DNA from: JAJPHT01 sp035526585
GTDB lineage: Archaea; Thermoplasmatota; SW-10-69-26; JACQPN01; JAJPHT01
Reading direction: 5' to 3'
Assembly: GCA_035526585.1 (NCBI GenBank)
Contig: DATLCC010000081.1
Location: forward strand, 1-40,191
Length of the DNA: 40,191 nucleotides
The position numbers and the translations under genes are program-made. Shown in pieces: positions 8,355 through 16,020 of this stretch (positions are counted from its first letter, which is position 1; every line of letters starts with the position of its first letter). The notes under the pieces are model-generated. The model saw only the letters and a list, made by a program, of their open reading frames with translations, had not been told where the DNA came from and made no database searches.

Positions 8355-9242
8355 TCAGCGTGCGGGGAGGACCGCGGAAAGGAACGCCAACAGCAGATCC
8401 CCGACGCTGAACGCCAGCAGGAATCCCGCGAGCATCGGGATCATGAACGGGATCTTCGGCGACACCCACACGCGCTCGTCACCCAGCGCCTGCACGCGCT
8501 CGAAGGTCGCGGCGATCTCCTCGTCCGACATGCGCGACGCCATGAAGCGCGTCGTTCGCGCGCCGCTCTCGTCGACGATCTCCATCGGCCACTGATGCCC
8601 CTGCTCCACGTCGGCGGCGCGGCGCTTCACGCCCACAAGCAGATGCGGGAAGCGCGCGTCGCCATGCGCCAGGTTCCAGGCAAGGAAGCTCAGCGGGATG
8701 ACGAGGAACGCGAGAAGGCTGTTCCCCAGCACGACGAAGGCGCCCGGAAGCGGCGAGGCGGAGAGGGGTAGGCCCGGAGCGAGCGAAAGAGGGAACGGGA
8801 GCAGGATCGCGAGCGCGAGGAGCGCCTTCGCATCCGCTCCGCCCGCGATGAGGCCGAAGTACCAGAGCGCGTACATCGCGGCCGCGAAGACGACGATCCC
8901 GGCAAGGTAGGGCCACGCGGCCGTCATCGTCTCGGGCGCGGCGCGCGCTCGCCAGAGCGTGACCCCGAGGCCGGCCGCGCCCGCCACGAGGGCGAGGAGG
9001 TCCGCGCGCCCGCTGGGGGCAAGCAACAGAGCGAGCGGGAAGATCGCGAGGAGGTAGGGCCACTTGCCGGACCACGGCGCGGGATCCTGGACGGCGTCCG
9101 CGGCGAGCAGGCAGAGGCCGGCGGCGCAGAGGATGATCCAGAGCACGTTGGGGGCGCGGCGCCACTTCCAGTCCGTGTACGAGGCGAACGCGAGCAGCGT
9201 GGCTCCTGTGAAAAGGCGTAGAAGGTCGAGGAGCGGCGCCAA
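8355..9242 (-). CDS. prepilin / pre-archaellin peptidase, A24 aspartic family
   Basis: A 295-residue polytopic membrane protein. The two catalytic Asp of the A24 family are visible: D24 in the first cytosolic stretch (SYTDWKWRRAPN) and D137 in the GxGD-type motif, here GGADAKALLAL. About six hydrophobic segments and a hydrophilic insert of about 80 residues (about 190-270) before the last span (IPFMIPMLAGFLLAFSVGDLLL) are present. This matches archaeal FlaK/PibD-like enzymes, which cut class III signal peptides of pilins and archaellins at the inner membrane face. No pilin gene is in the window, so the substrate is not known from context. Confidence 0.85.
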   Translation of the reverse strand: MAPLLDLLRLFTGATLLAFASYTDWKWRRAPNVLWIILCAAGLCLLAADAVQDPAPWSGKWPYLLAIFPLALLLAPSGRADLLALVAGAAGLGVTLWRARAAPETMTAAWPYLAGIVVFAAAMYALWYFGLIAGGADAKALLALAILLPFPLSLAPGLPLSASPLPGAFVVLGNSLLAFLVIPLSFLAWNLAHGDARFPHLLVGVKRRAADVEQGHQWPMEIVDESGARTTRFMASRMSDEEIAATFERVQALGDERVWVSPKIPFMIPMLAGFLLAFSVGDLLLAFLSAVLPAR

Positions 9243-9281
9243 CGGGCGGCCACTCCACGACCGGGAGAAAAGGTCAGCGCT

Positions 9282-9449
9282 TTACTCGCGACCGCCGGGG
9301 CGTCCCCGGGTCTCGAAGGCGTGGGAGGGCATCTGGGGCGTCGCCGGCTGGGATGCCGGGATACGCACGATCTTGCCGTCCACGAGCGCGAATGCGGCTT
9401 CACTGTGTCCGTCGAGCTCGATCGACGGCATCTTCTTCCCCTTCTTCAT
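9282..9449 (-). CDS. small basic protein, unknown function
   Basis: A 55-residue frame from ATG 9449 to TAA, beginning MKKGKKMPSIELDG and ending ETRGRPGGRE. It has a basic start, a middle DGKIVRIPA strand-like segment and a Pro/Arg-rich tail. A purine-rich GAAGGATCGGGG stretch lies about 10 nt upstream. It sits 39 bp before the prepilin peptidase start on the same strand and could be its leading gene. No family is recognised. Its codons are as GC-rich at third positions as those of neighbouring genes, which supports real coding, but the evidence is limited to that and the start context. Confidence 0.5.
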   Translation of the reverse strand: MKKGKKMPSIELDGHSEAAFALVDGKIVRIPASQPATPQMPSHAFETRGRPGGRE

Positions 9450-9662
9450 CCGATGGTACCCCGATCCTTCAAACCACGTACCCCTTCAAACCGGTTTCGG
9501 CTGCGATGCCGGTACGCTCGCAACCAGGCAGGTGCACGGACGCAAGGGTGTATTTCTGGTGGACTGCCCCAGAAGCAGGTGGCCCGCTCCAGGGGCAGCC
9601 CGTCGGACGCGTGACGGCTCCGAACCAACGCGCTCGCCGTGCCCGCACGTCGGCGCCACAGG
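9450..9662. other. gap without supported gene, hairpin DNA
   Basis: No convincing frame. CCTTCAAACC occurs twice (9472-9497 region), and CTGCCCC pairs with GGGGCAG around 9565-9598. The region leads into the tandem array and may carry the end of the nrdJ transcript. Confidence 0.35.
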
Positions 9663-9931
9663 ACAGCTCGTGCATTTGACCAGCGCGCGTGCCTTTGGCA
9701 AGGGCCGCAGAGCGGCCTCGCGCGCACGGTCGAGTGCACGGCTGCGGATATTCTCCGTGCTGCCCGCCTGCGGGCGTCAGCACTCCGAATATCCACAGCT
9801 CGTGCATTTGACCAGCACGCGTGCCTGCGGGCACCGGTCGCTGAAGCGGCCTCGCGTGCACGGTCAAATGCACGGTTTGTGGATATTCTCCGTGCTGCCG
9901 CCTGCGGGCGTCAGCACTCCGAATATCCACA
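9663..9931. repeat. tandem array of about 133-bp palindromic units overlapping the nrdJ 3' end
   Basis: The string ACAGCTCGTGCATTTG occurs at 9663, 9795 and 9929, so the unit is 132-134 bp. Each unit holds two hairpins. One has GTGCATTTGACC pairing with GGTCAAATGCAC (slightly diverged in the outer unit). The other has GGATATTC and the adjacent GTGCTG pairing with CAGCAC and GAATATCC. The last right arm is the 3' end of nrdJ itself (codons for KCTSCGYSEC). The opposite arm reads K-C-T-V-C-G-Y-S-P-C on the plus strand, an inverted copy of the same codons. Confidence 0.85.
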
Positions 9932-12367
9932 GCTCGTGCATTTGATGCAGCCTTCCTGCAGGAGGAGCGCCGCGCTGCAGTCGGGGCATTCGGGGTTGTC
10001 GCCCCGGTCGATGAGCTGCTGCATCGCGTCCTCGGCGTCGACGTCGCTCACGTCCACGTTCTCGGCCTTCGTCGTCTCGACCTTCTGGCGCTTGACGCCG
10101 ACGGAGTCGAGGCGCGCCTGGACCGTGCTCGCGAACGCGCCGGTCTCGTGGCGACGGATCGCCTTGGCGAGGGCGTCGGGGACCGAGAGGATCTTGTCGC
10201 GCTTGTCGAAGGCGAGCTTGGGCGAGCGGATCCCTTCGAGCTGCTTCGCAAGCTCGGCGGCAGGGACGCCCGATCGGAGCGCGAGCGACACGAGGCGGCT
10301 CACAGCTTCCGTGAAGGAGGCCGTGTATCCGCCGCTCTTGCCCAGCGTCGCGAAGAGCTCGAACGCGCCGTGCTCGTCCTCGTTGATCGTGACGTAGAGC
10401 GAGCCGTAGCCGGTCTGGATGCGCTGGGTCGTGCCGACGACGACGTCAGGCCGCGCGCGCGGCTTGAGGACGCCGACGCCGACGGGCATGGCCCCTTGGA
10501 TCTCCTTCCCCACGCTCGTGCGGGGAGTGGCCTCGAGCGTCGTCTGCCCCTTGGCGTCCTTGGCGCCCTTGGCGTCCCCCTCGAGCTTCTCGCTCTTGCC
10601 GAGGTTCAGGACCTGGTCCTGGCGGCTGCCGTCGCGATAGACCGTGATGCCTTTGCAGCCCGTGTCGTACGCGAGGAGGTATGCCTTCTTCACGTCGGCC
10701 TCGGTCGCGTTCTTGGGCATGTTGATCGTCTTCGACACGGCGGCGTCGACGTGCTTCTGGAAGGCGGCCTGCATCTTCACGTGCCATTCGGGCGAGACGT
10801 CCATCGCGGTCGCGAAGACCTTCTGCCACTTCTCGGGAACGTGCTTGAGCCCACGGGCCGAGCCGTTGTTCTTGAGCACGTCGTCCATGAGGCCATCGTA
10901 CCAGAAGCCCTCGCGCTTCGCGACCTCGCCGAAGTAGTCGAGCACGTACGGCAGGTGCGTGCCATCCATGACGTTCTTGTACCAGATGAGCGAGAACTCG
11001 GGCTCGCAGCCGCCGCTCGTGTCCGCGATCATCGAGATCGTGCCGGTGGGCGCGATGGTCGTCACGTACGAGTTGCGGCGCGGCTTGAGGCCGGCCTTCT
11101 GGTGGACGCTGCCCTCCCAGTAGCCGTACGGGCCGCGCTTCTCGGCGAGCTTCTCGCTCGCGCGGATCCCCTCGTCGAGGATGAACTTCATGACCTGCCG
11201 GGCCATGTCGAGCCCTTCCTCGCTGTCGTAGGGGACCTCGAGCTTGAACAGCAGGCGCGCGAAGCCCATGATGCCGAGGCCGATGCGGCGCGTGCCCTTC
11301 GACATCTCCTCGATCTGCGGGAGCGGGTAGTTGTTCATGTCGATGACGTCGTCCAGGAGCTGCGTGGACACGTGCACGGACTCGCGCAGCTTCGCCCAGT
11401 CGATCTCGAACTTGCCCGGCGCCACCTGGCGCAGGTGGTTGTCGAGGACGATCGAGCCGAGGTTGCACGAGTCGTACGGCATGAGGTCCTGCTCGCCGCA
11501 GGGGTTCGTCGCCTCGATGGCGGCGATGTGGGGGACGGGGTTCGACTGGTTCGCCTTGTCGATGAAGAAGAGGCCAGGCTCGCCCGAGATGTGCGCGTTG
11601 TGCGCGATCTTGTCCATCACCGTCTTCGCGTCGAGATAGCCCGCGACCGCCTTCGTCTTGGGGTTCACGAGCGCGTACTTCTCGCCCTTCTTCCACGCTT
11701 CCATGAAGGCGTCCGTGAGGGCCACGGAGACGTTGAAGTTCGTCATCTGCGCGAGGTCCATCTTCATGTCGATGAACTCGAGGATGTCGGGGTGGTCGAC
11801 CTGGAGGATCGCCATGTTGGCGCCGCGGCGCGTCCCGCCCTGCTTGATCTGCTCGGTCGCCGTGTTGAAGATCTTCATGAACGAGATCGGGCCCGAGGCG
11901 ATGCCGCCCGTGCTGCCCACGATGTCGTTCTTGGGGCGAAGGCGCGAGAACGAGAAGCCCGTCCCGCCGCCCGTCTTGTGGATGATCGCCTGCTGCTTGA
12001 TGGCCTCGAAGATGCCCGGCACGTCGTCGGGCACGGGGAGCACGAAGCACGCGGAGAGCTGCTGGAGCTCGCGGCCCGCGTTCATGATGGTGGGGGAGTT
12101 GGGCAGGAACTTGAACGACGACATGAGGGAGTAGAACTCCTTCGCCGTCGCCGTCACCTGCGCCTCGGACGCGCCGTAGCGGCGCTCCGCCTGCGCGAGG
12201 TTCTCCGCCACGCGCCAGAACATCTGGCGCGGATCCTCCACGACCTTCCCCTGCTGGTCCTTGCCCAGGTACCGCTTCTCCAGCACCTTCATCGCGTTGG
12301 GCGTGATCGTCGGCGCCGGCACATCGGCCGGCACGCTTGTCCGCAGCTCCGTCTGACTCGTCGCCAT
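9911..12367 (-). CDS. nrdJ: adenosylcobalamin-dependent ribonucleoside reductase (class II)
   Basis: 818 residues. Family marks are the N-terminal PNSPTIMNAGRELQQLSACF with the reducible Cys, FSFSRLRPKNDIV, GGTRRGANMAIL, the NPCGEQDLMPYDSCNLGSI region that carries the active-site Cys and radical-site residues, and ATNP/TIAPTGTISMIA. The C-terminal TSCGYSEC zinc-ribbon-like Cys motif pairs with CPDC. No metal-radical subunit gene is nearby, as expected for a B12 enzyme. It makes deoxyribonucleotides from ribonucleotides. ATG 12367 has GGAG at 9-nt spacing; ATG 12373 is too close to it. It lies directly downstream of nrdR. The last codons are an arm of the palindromic array that continues past the stop. 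Confidence 0.96.
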   Translation of the reverse strand: MATSQTELRTSVPADVPAPTITPNAMKVLEKRYLGKDQQGKVVEDPRQMFWRVAENLAQAERRYGASEAQVTATAKEFYSLMSSFKFLPNSPTIMNAGRELQQLSACFVLPVPDDVPGIFEAIKQQAIIHKTGGGTGFSFSRLRPKNDIVGSTGGIASGPISFMKIFNTATEQIKQGGTRRGANMAILQVDHPDILEFIDMKMDLAQMTNFNVSVALTDAFMEAWKKGEKYALVNPKTKAVAGYLDAKTVMDKIAHNAHISGEPGLFFIDKANQSNPVPHIAAIEATNPCGEQDLMPYDSCNLGSIVLDNHLRQVAPGKFEIDWAKLRESVHVSTQLLDDVIDMNNYPLPQIEEMSKGTRRIGLGIMGFARLLFKLEVPYDSEEGLDMARQVMKFILDEGIRASEKLAEKRGPYGYWEGSVHQKAGLKPRRNSYVTTIAPTGTISMIADTSGGCEPEFSLIWYKNVMDGTHLPYVLDYFGEVAKREGFWYDGLMDDVLKNNGSARGLKHVPEKWQKVFATAMDVSPEWHVKMQAAFQKHVDAAVSKTINMPKNATEADVKKAYLLAYDTGCKGITVYRDGSRQDQVLNLGKSEKLEGDAKGAKDAKGQTTLEATPRTSVGKEIQGAMPVGVGVLKPRARPDVVVGTTQRIQTGYGSLYVTINEDEHGAFELFATLGKSGGYTASFTEAVSRLVSLALRSGVPAAELAKQLEGIRSPKLAFDKRDKILSVPDALAKAIRRHETGAFASTVQARLDSVGVKRQKVETTKAENVDVSDVDAEDAMQQLIDRGDNPECPDCSAALLLQEGCIKCTSCGYSEC

Positions 12368-12401
12368 CCTCATCCGCTCCTGTCCATCGTCCCCATGATC
12401 G

Positions 12402-12890
12402 TCATCGCCTGACCTTCTTCGCGTTGGGCTCGGCGTCCAATGTCGCCTGCTTGAGCTCCTTGAGCTCGCGCTCGAAATGCTCCACGTCCAGGAACTCCTT
12501 GTACACGCTCGCGAAGCGCATGTACGCGACCCCGTCGAGGCGCTTGAGCCCCTCCAGCACGAGCGCCCCGACCTCGGTCGTCGGCACGTCGCCCTCGAAG
12601 CGACGCGCCTCCTCCTCGACCCGGTCGATGAGGCGCGTGATGTCCTCGCGGCTGATGGGGCGCTTCTCGCACGCCTTCAGGATCCCGACCTCGAGCTTGT
12701 CCCGGTCGAAGTCCTCCACGCGCCCGTTGCGCTTCACGACCTTGAGGTCCGGGCGCTCCCAGCGCTCGTACGTCGTGAACCGCTTCTCGCATGCCACGCA
12801 CTGCCGGCGCCGACGCACCGCGTCGAGCTCCGCGCTCTCGCGCGAGTCGATCACGCGGGTGTCATGGCAGTCGCAGTGCGGGCACTTCAT
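12402..12890 (-). CDS. nrdR: transcriptional repressor NrdR
   Basis: 162 residues with an N-terminal zinc ribbon (CPHC at 3-6, CVAC at 31-34, followed by KRFTTYER) and an ATP-cone (about 49-139: VVKRNGRVEDFDRDKL, ISREDITRLIDRVEEE). NrdR senses ATP/dATP through the cone and represses ribonucleotide reductase genes by binding paired NrdR boxes. Position supports this: it precedes nrdJ by 34 nt on the same strand, and two box-like sites lie just upstream of its own start. The C-terminal tail is a little longer and more basic than in typical bacterial NrdR. Confidence 0.95.
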   Translation of the reverse strand: MKCPHCDCHDTRVIDSRESAELDAVRRRRQCVACEKRFTTYERWERPDLKVVKRNGRVEDFDRDKLEVGILKACEKRPISREDITRLIDRVEEEARRFEGDVPTTEVGALVLEGLKRLDGVAYMRFASVYKEFLDVEHFERELKELKQATLDAEPNAKKVRR

Positions 12891-12899
12891 CGAGACCTA

Positions 12900-12967
12900 C
12901 CACAAGGAATAGTGGCTATTCGTCAAGCAAGCATGAACCTTTCGAATTGAAACACAACCCATAGTAT
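12900..12967 (-). promoter_or_regulatory. two NrdR-box-like sites upstream of nrdR-nrdJ
   Basis: CCACAAGGAATAGTGG (12900-12915) and ACACAACCCATAGTAT (12952-12967) match the known box ACACWATATATWGTGT at 11 and 12 of 16 positions by my count. They keep the CAC...GT half-site spacing. Their starts are 52 bp apart, close to five helical turns, so both sites face the same side of DNA, as bacterial box pairs do (usually about three turns). The proximal site ends 10 nt from the nrdR start and would overlap the transcription start. Binding is inferred. Confidence 0.6.
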
Positions 12968-13209
12968 CGAAGAAGGGCCCGGACGCGCCTACGCTCCGCT
13001 CGCTCGCCGAGCAGATGGTGCATCCCCACGAGGCGCCCGCGGCAGTCGCGGAACGCCAACTCGCGCCGACGCACGGAGTCGGGATAAGAGTGCCGGTCTG
13101 GGCGCGGCGAAGCTGCCCGCGCACCCTTTTCGACTGGAACGTTTCGAGGCCGGGTTCGCGTCGAGGGGTGCTCCAGAACGCATGCCGTGCTGAGACCCCA
13201 TATCCGGTC

Positions 13210-13482
13210 GTGGAACGGCTCCTCGGCGCGGTGATCGTCATCGGCCTCCTCGTCTGGGGGTTCTCCATCCTCGCGACGCCCGACGACCCCCCGCTTTCGG
13301 TGGACGCCGACGGGAGCGGCGACGACGCGGCGCCCGACGGACCGCCCGCCGCGCACGAGCCCGCCCCCGACCCGACGGAGCCTGCGCCCGACCCGGCCGT
13401 CGGGGAGCCCCCGGAGCCGCGCACCGCGCCTGAGCACGCGCATGAGAAGCGCAAGCACAAGGGGCACGGTGGCGACGACTGA
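13210..13482 (+). CDS. small membrane protein with acidic Pro-rich tail, paralogue of the gene at 15679
   Basis: From GTG 13210: 90 residues. A short N terminus (VERLL) is followed by one membrane span (GAVIVIGLLVWGFSIL) and a low-complexity tail rich in Pro, Asp and Glu that ends with KRKHKGHGGDD. The protein at 15679 has the same opening (ERL, VIG-LVW) and type of tail. Sequence upstream of both starts is also alike: CCAGAACGCATGCC here and CCAGAACGTATGCC there, each beginning exactly 37 nt before the GTG. The frame is open back to 13015, so a longer N terminus cannot be excluded. Function unknown. Its stop lies 1 nt from a convergent gene. Confidence 0.6.
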   Translation: MERLLGAVIVIGLLVWGFSILATPDDPPLSVDADGSGDDAAPDGPPAAHEPAPDPTEPAPDPAVGEPPEPRTAPEHAHEKRKHKGHGGDD

Positions 13483-13483
13483 T

Positions 13484-13855
13484 TCAGGTCGAGCCTGACT
13501 CGCAGTGAAGCTCCGCAAGCTGCGCGAGATCCGCGAGGCGCGACCTCTCGACGCCCACGGTGCGGTCGAGGATGGCGCACGCGTCGCAGTTCGGATGGAG
13601 CTCGCCATCCTCGTCGATGAGCACGCACGCGCTCACGCCGCCCACCCGCGCGCCTGCGGAGACCTCGCCCACGAGGTGCACGGGCGTCGCGCTGCCGGAG
13701 CACTCGTCCGATGCCAGGCTTGCGCCGCCGTCGCCGACGGCCGCGCAGAAGCGGGTCGTCCCGTCGTCGTAGCCGGCGTACACGACCGTGTCCGCTGCCG
13801 CGACCGGCAAGAGAAAGAGCAACAGCACGCACGCCCACGCCTTCCCCACGAGCAT
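13484..13855 (-). CDS. secreted Cys-containing protein, unknown function
   Basis: 123 residues from ATG 13855 (GTG 13864 would add three). A signal peptide (MLVGKAWACVLLLFLLPVAA, cut near AAAD) precedes a small domain with six Cys in the mature part: RFCAAV, DECSGS, SACVLI, HPNCDAC and LHCESGS. An even number of Cys in an exported protein suggests disulfides. No family is recognised. The gene is divergent from the membrane-anchored regulator, and the 16-bp palindrome at 13927-13942 lies between the two starts, so both may answer to the same factor. Confidence 0.65.
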   Translation of the reverse strand: MLVGKAWACVLLLFLLPVAAADTVVYAGYDDGTTRFCAAVGDGGASLASDECSGSATPVHLVGEVSAGARVGGVSACVLIDEDGELHPNCDACAILDRTVGVERSRLADLAQLAELHCESGST

Positions 13856-13926
13856 CTTGCCCACGCCTCGCTGCCGCCAGCGACGCGCCGCATCATAAGC
13901 TCGCTAGCGGGACCGTTTCTGAAGAC

Positions 13927-13942
13927 GTGACCGGATGGTTGC
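13927..13942. promoter_or_regulatory. 16-bp palindromic operator candidate, copy 1
   Basis: GTGACCGGATGGTTGC, an imperfect inverted repeat of GTRACC / GGTTRC. It sits between the divergent secreted protein (start 13855) and regulator (start 13998). Similar sites are at 15573, 20914 and 30052. Confidence 0.65.
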
Positions 13943-13997
13943 GCGTCGCCCGAGCCTTTTTCTCCGCCCCCGGCCCTCCTGCGCCAGGGAGGTCAGG

Positions 13998-15545
13998 ATG
14001 CGCCGCTTCGCCTTCGTCGCGCTCGCCCTCGTCGCGCTTGCCCTCGTCCTCGCGGCGCCGCTCGCGGCCGCATCGAGCGTCCGCGGCGAGCTGCGCTTCC
14101 CCCAAGGGGCGGACCTCGACGGCGCCATCGCCTACGAAGCCACGGAGGGCGCGCTCGACCTCAGCGCCGCCCACCCGCGCCTGAGCTTCGAGCGCGCGGA
14201 AGGGTGGCGCGTCACGCGCACCTGGGAGTACGTGGGGCCACCTGGCGCGCCGCAGGTCACCGCGAACGCGCAGTCGCCGCGCAACGTGACGCTCGTCCTC
14301 GCGGGCGGCACGCTCGACGCGCTCGAGTGCGCGCCGGTCGAATGCCGCGCCGTGCTCATCGCCGGCGACGGCGGCGCGATCGGCCTCGCGGGCGCGCAGG
14401 ATGGCCCGATGCGCTGGCGCGCGGACGACGACGCCTTCTGGAGCGGCTTCAACGAGAGCGGCGCGCAGAACTTCCACTACCCCATGCGCGCGGGCTGGCT
14501 CGCGGCGTCCACGCGCGACCTCGGCGAGGTGCGCCCGAGCGCAAGCGGCGCTCTCACCCTCTTCCTCGTCAACGCGTCGATGACGAGCGGTGGCGACACG
14601 GTGGACGCGATGCCGCGCGAGGAGGCCGTGATGAGCGGACCCCTCGCGATCGGGCAGCGCACGAGCATCACCTTCGTCGTGCTGCACATCGAGGGCGCGA
14701 AGCTTCTCGAGGCGCCCGGCGAGGCGGCGCTCTTCGCGCCCGCGCCGGGCGTGTCCGTCGACGGGACGCTCCTCGCGGCGGCCGCGGAAGGGCGCCTCGT
14801 CGTCGCCGGCCAGGCCAGGGAGCTGCGCGGCGAGACCCTGCGGCTGGACGGCACGGTCGCCCTCGCGCCGCAGACCGAGGGGCTCTCGCTCGCGGGCGCG
14901 CGGCCGCTGGGGAGCGCGCTCGCGTCGCGCGTGAGCGGCGACGCGGACGTGCGCATCGCGGGCGCGACGGTCGCCGGCTTCGGCACGCGCACCGCGCCGC
15001 TCGTCATCGCGACCTCGGCGGCGATCGCGCTCGCCATCGCTCTGGGTTTCGCGCTCTACACGCGTCTCGAGCGCGGCTCCCTGATGGAGAATCCGCGTCG
15101 CGCCCTCGTGCACGACACGCTCAAGCGCCTCCCTGGATCGACGGTCGCCGACCTCGTGCGCGCGACCAAGATCACCGAGGTCGTCGTCCGGCATCATCTG
15201 CGCATGCTGGAGGACCACCAGCTCGTCGTCGTGCGCGGCGAGGGAAAGTTGCGCGCGTACTTCGCGCTCGACGGCGCGACGTCGGCCGCCGCGATGCTGC
15301 TCCACGTCGCGCTGAAGGACCCGACGCGCCGCCGCGTGGCGCAGGCCGTCGCGAGCGCGGCGACGCCGGCGAGCCAGCGCGACCTCGTCGCGCAGCTCGG
15401 CCTCTCGCAGCGCCTCGTGAGCTATCACCTGACCAAGCTCGAGGAGCAAGGCCTCGTGAGCGGCAGCGGCGCGATGCCGCGGCGCTATGTGCCGGCGCCG
15501 GCGCTCGCAAGTTTCGTGGGCGATGGCGACGCGGTCGCTGCGTGA
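13998..15545 (+). CDS. membrane-anchored transcriptional regulator: extracytoplasmic domain, TM, two winged-helix domains
   Basis: 515 residues from ATG 13998, with GGGAGG just upstream. A signal peptide (MRRFAFVALALVALALVLAA) leads to about 310 extracytoplasmic residues of beta-rich sequence without a recognised family. One span (about 334-353, PLVIATSAAIALAIALGFAL) is followed by a cytoplasmic part with two ArsR/MarR-like winged helices. The first is around TVADLVRATKITEVVVRHHL, with a wing at LVVVRGEGKLRAYFAL. The second is around RDLVAQLGLSQRLVSYHLTK, with a wing at GLVSGSGAMPRRYV. It could pass an outside signal directly to DNA as a one-component membrane system. A 16-bp palindrome lies on each side of the gene, so autoregulation is plausible; that is inference. 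Confidence 0.8.
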   Translation: MRRFAFVALALVALALVLAAPLAAASSVRGELRFPQGADLDGAIAYEATEGALDLSAAHPRLSFERAEGWRVTRTWEYVGPPGAPQVTANAQSPRNVTLVLAGGTLDALECAPVECRAVLIAGDGGAIGLAGAQDGPMRWRADDDAFWSGFNESGAQNFHYPMRAGWLAASTRDLGEVRPSASGALTLFLVNASMTSGGDTVDAMPREEAVMSGPLAIGQRTSITFVVLHIEGAKLLEAPGEAALFAPAPGVSVDGTLLAAAAEGRLVVAGQARELRGETLRLDGTVALAPQTEGLSLAGARPLGSALASRVSGDADVRIAGATVAGFGTRTAPLVIATSAAIALAIALGFALYTRLERGSLMENPRRALVHDTLKRLPGSTVADLVRATKITEVVVRHHLRMLEDHQLVVVRGEGKLRAYFALDGATSAAAMLLHVALKDPTRRRVAQAVASAATPASQRDLVAQLGLSQRLVSYHLTKLEEQGLVSGSGAMPRRYVPAPALASFVGDGDAVAA

Positions 15546-15572
15546 CGCTCGTCGCCGAACGAAACCAAACGC

Positions 15573-15588
15573 GTAACCATTCGGTCAC
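15573..15588. promoter_or_regulatory. 16-bp palindromic operator candidate, copy 2
   Basis: GTAACCATTCGGTCAC (reverse strand GTGACCGAATGGTTAC), 90 nt before the small membrane gene at 15679 and 27 bp after the regulator stop. It is followed by ATTACTTG, then TCCATCGA and, 16 nt from its start, CCAGAA. Copy 4 has CTATCTTG, TCCATCGA and CCAGAA, the last two with the same 16-nt offset. Confidence 0.7.
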
Positions 15589-15678
15589 ATTACTTGCGTG
15601 TTCGCTTCTTTGCGCTCCAGCTGGATCCATCGAAACACGGGCCAGAACGTATGCCACGGCGGCCAACGAGCAGCACCC

Positions 15679-15966
15679 GTGCTTGAACGACTGATCGCCT
15701 ACGTGCTCGTCATCGGCGCCCTCGTGTGGGTGTCGTCCGAGCTTGCGGGCGACGCGCCGCCGCTCGACAAGGCCACGCTGGACGAGCCCTCGTTCGCTCC
15801 GGCCGCGCCCGAGCGCGAGCCGCCCGCACCGCCCGCGGCCCCGTGGTGGGAGCGCGGACGCGGGGAGCCGGGCGGACACGTGGCGCCCGCGCCCGAGCCG
15901 CAGCCCGCGGCGCCCGAGCCGCCCGCGAAGAAGCGTGGCGGGCTGCTGGGCCTGCCCGTATTGTGA
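15679..15966 (+). CDS. small membrane protein with Pro/Ala-rich tail, paralogue of the gene at 13210
   Basis: 95 residues from GTG 15679. ERLIAYVLVIGALVWVSSEL gives one membrane span, followed by a Pro/Glu/Ala-rich low-complexity tail that closes with the basic KKRGGLLGLPVL. It shares the span motif (VIGxLVW) and leader sequence with the 13210 gene. It lies directly after the regulator gene and its operator copy, so it may be a target or partner of that regulator. No catalytic motif. The frame is open upstream to a GTG at 15598, which would overlap the putative promoter and is less likely. Confidence 0.6.
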   Translation: MLERLIAYVLVIGALVWVSSELAGDAPPLDKATLDEPSFAPAAPEREPPAPPAAPWWERGRGEPGGHVAPAPEPQPAAPEPPAKKRGGLLGLPVL

Positions 15967-15970
15967 AGGA

Positions 15971-16004
15971 TCAAGGCGCGGGGACCGAACCGCGCGCGCC
16001 TTGA
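15971..16004. terminator. hairpin between convergent genes
   Basis: TCAAGGCGCG (15971-15980) pairs perfectly with CGCGCCTTGA (15995-16004). It lies between the convergent stops at 15966 and 16021, so it could serve both strands. Confidence 0.55.
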
Positions 16005-16020
16005 ACGGAGGTCGGTGATA

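Noticed and set aside
9469..9930. 153-residue frame across the tandem units
   Set aside because: It repeats with the DNA unit, has no start signal and mirrors hairpin arms; noncoding is more likely.
9663..9931. CRISPR array
   Set aside because: Units are about 133 bp with internal palindromes and no constant repeat with unique spacers; no cas genes are near.
10148..12412. 754-residue plus-strand open frame opposite nrdJ
   Set aside because: It is a shadow of the class II reductase; composition is low-complexity R/D/V/H/L with no motif.
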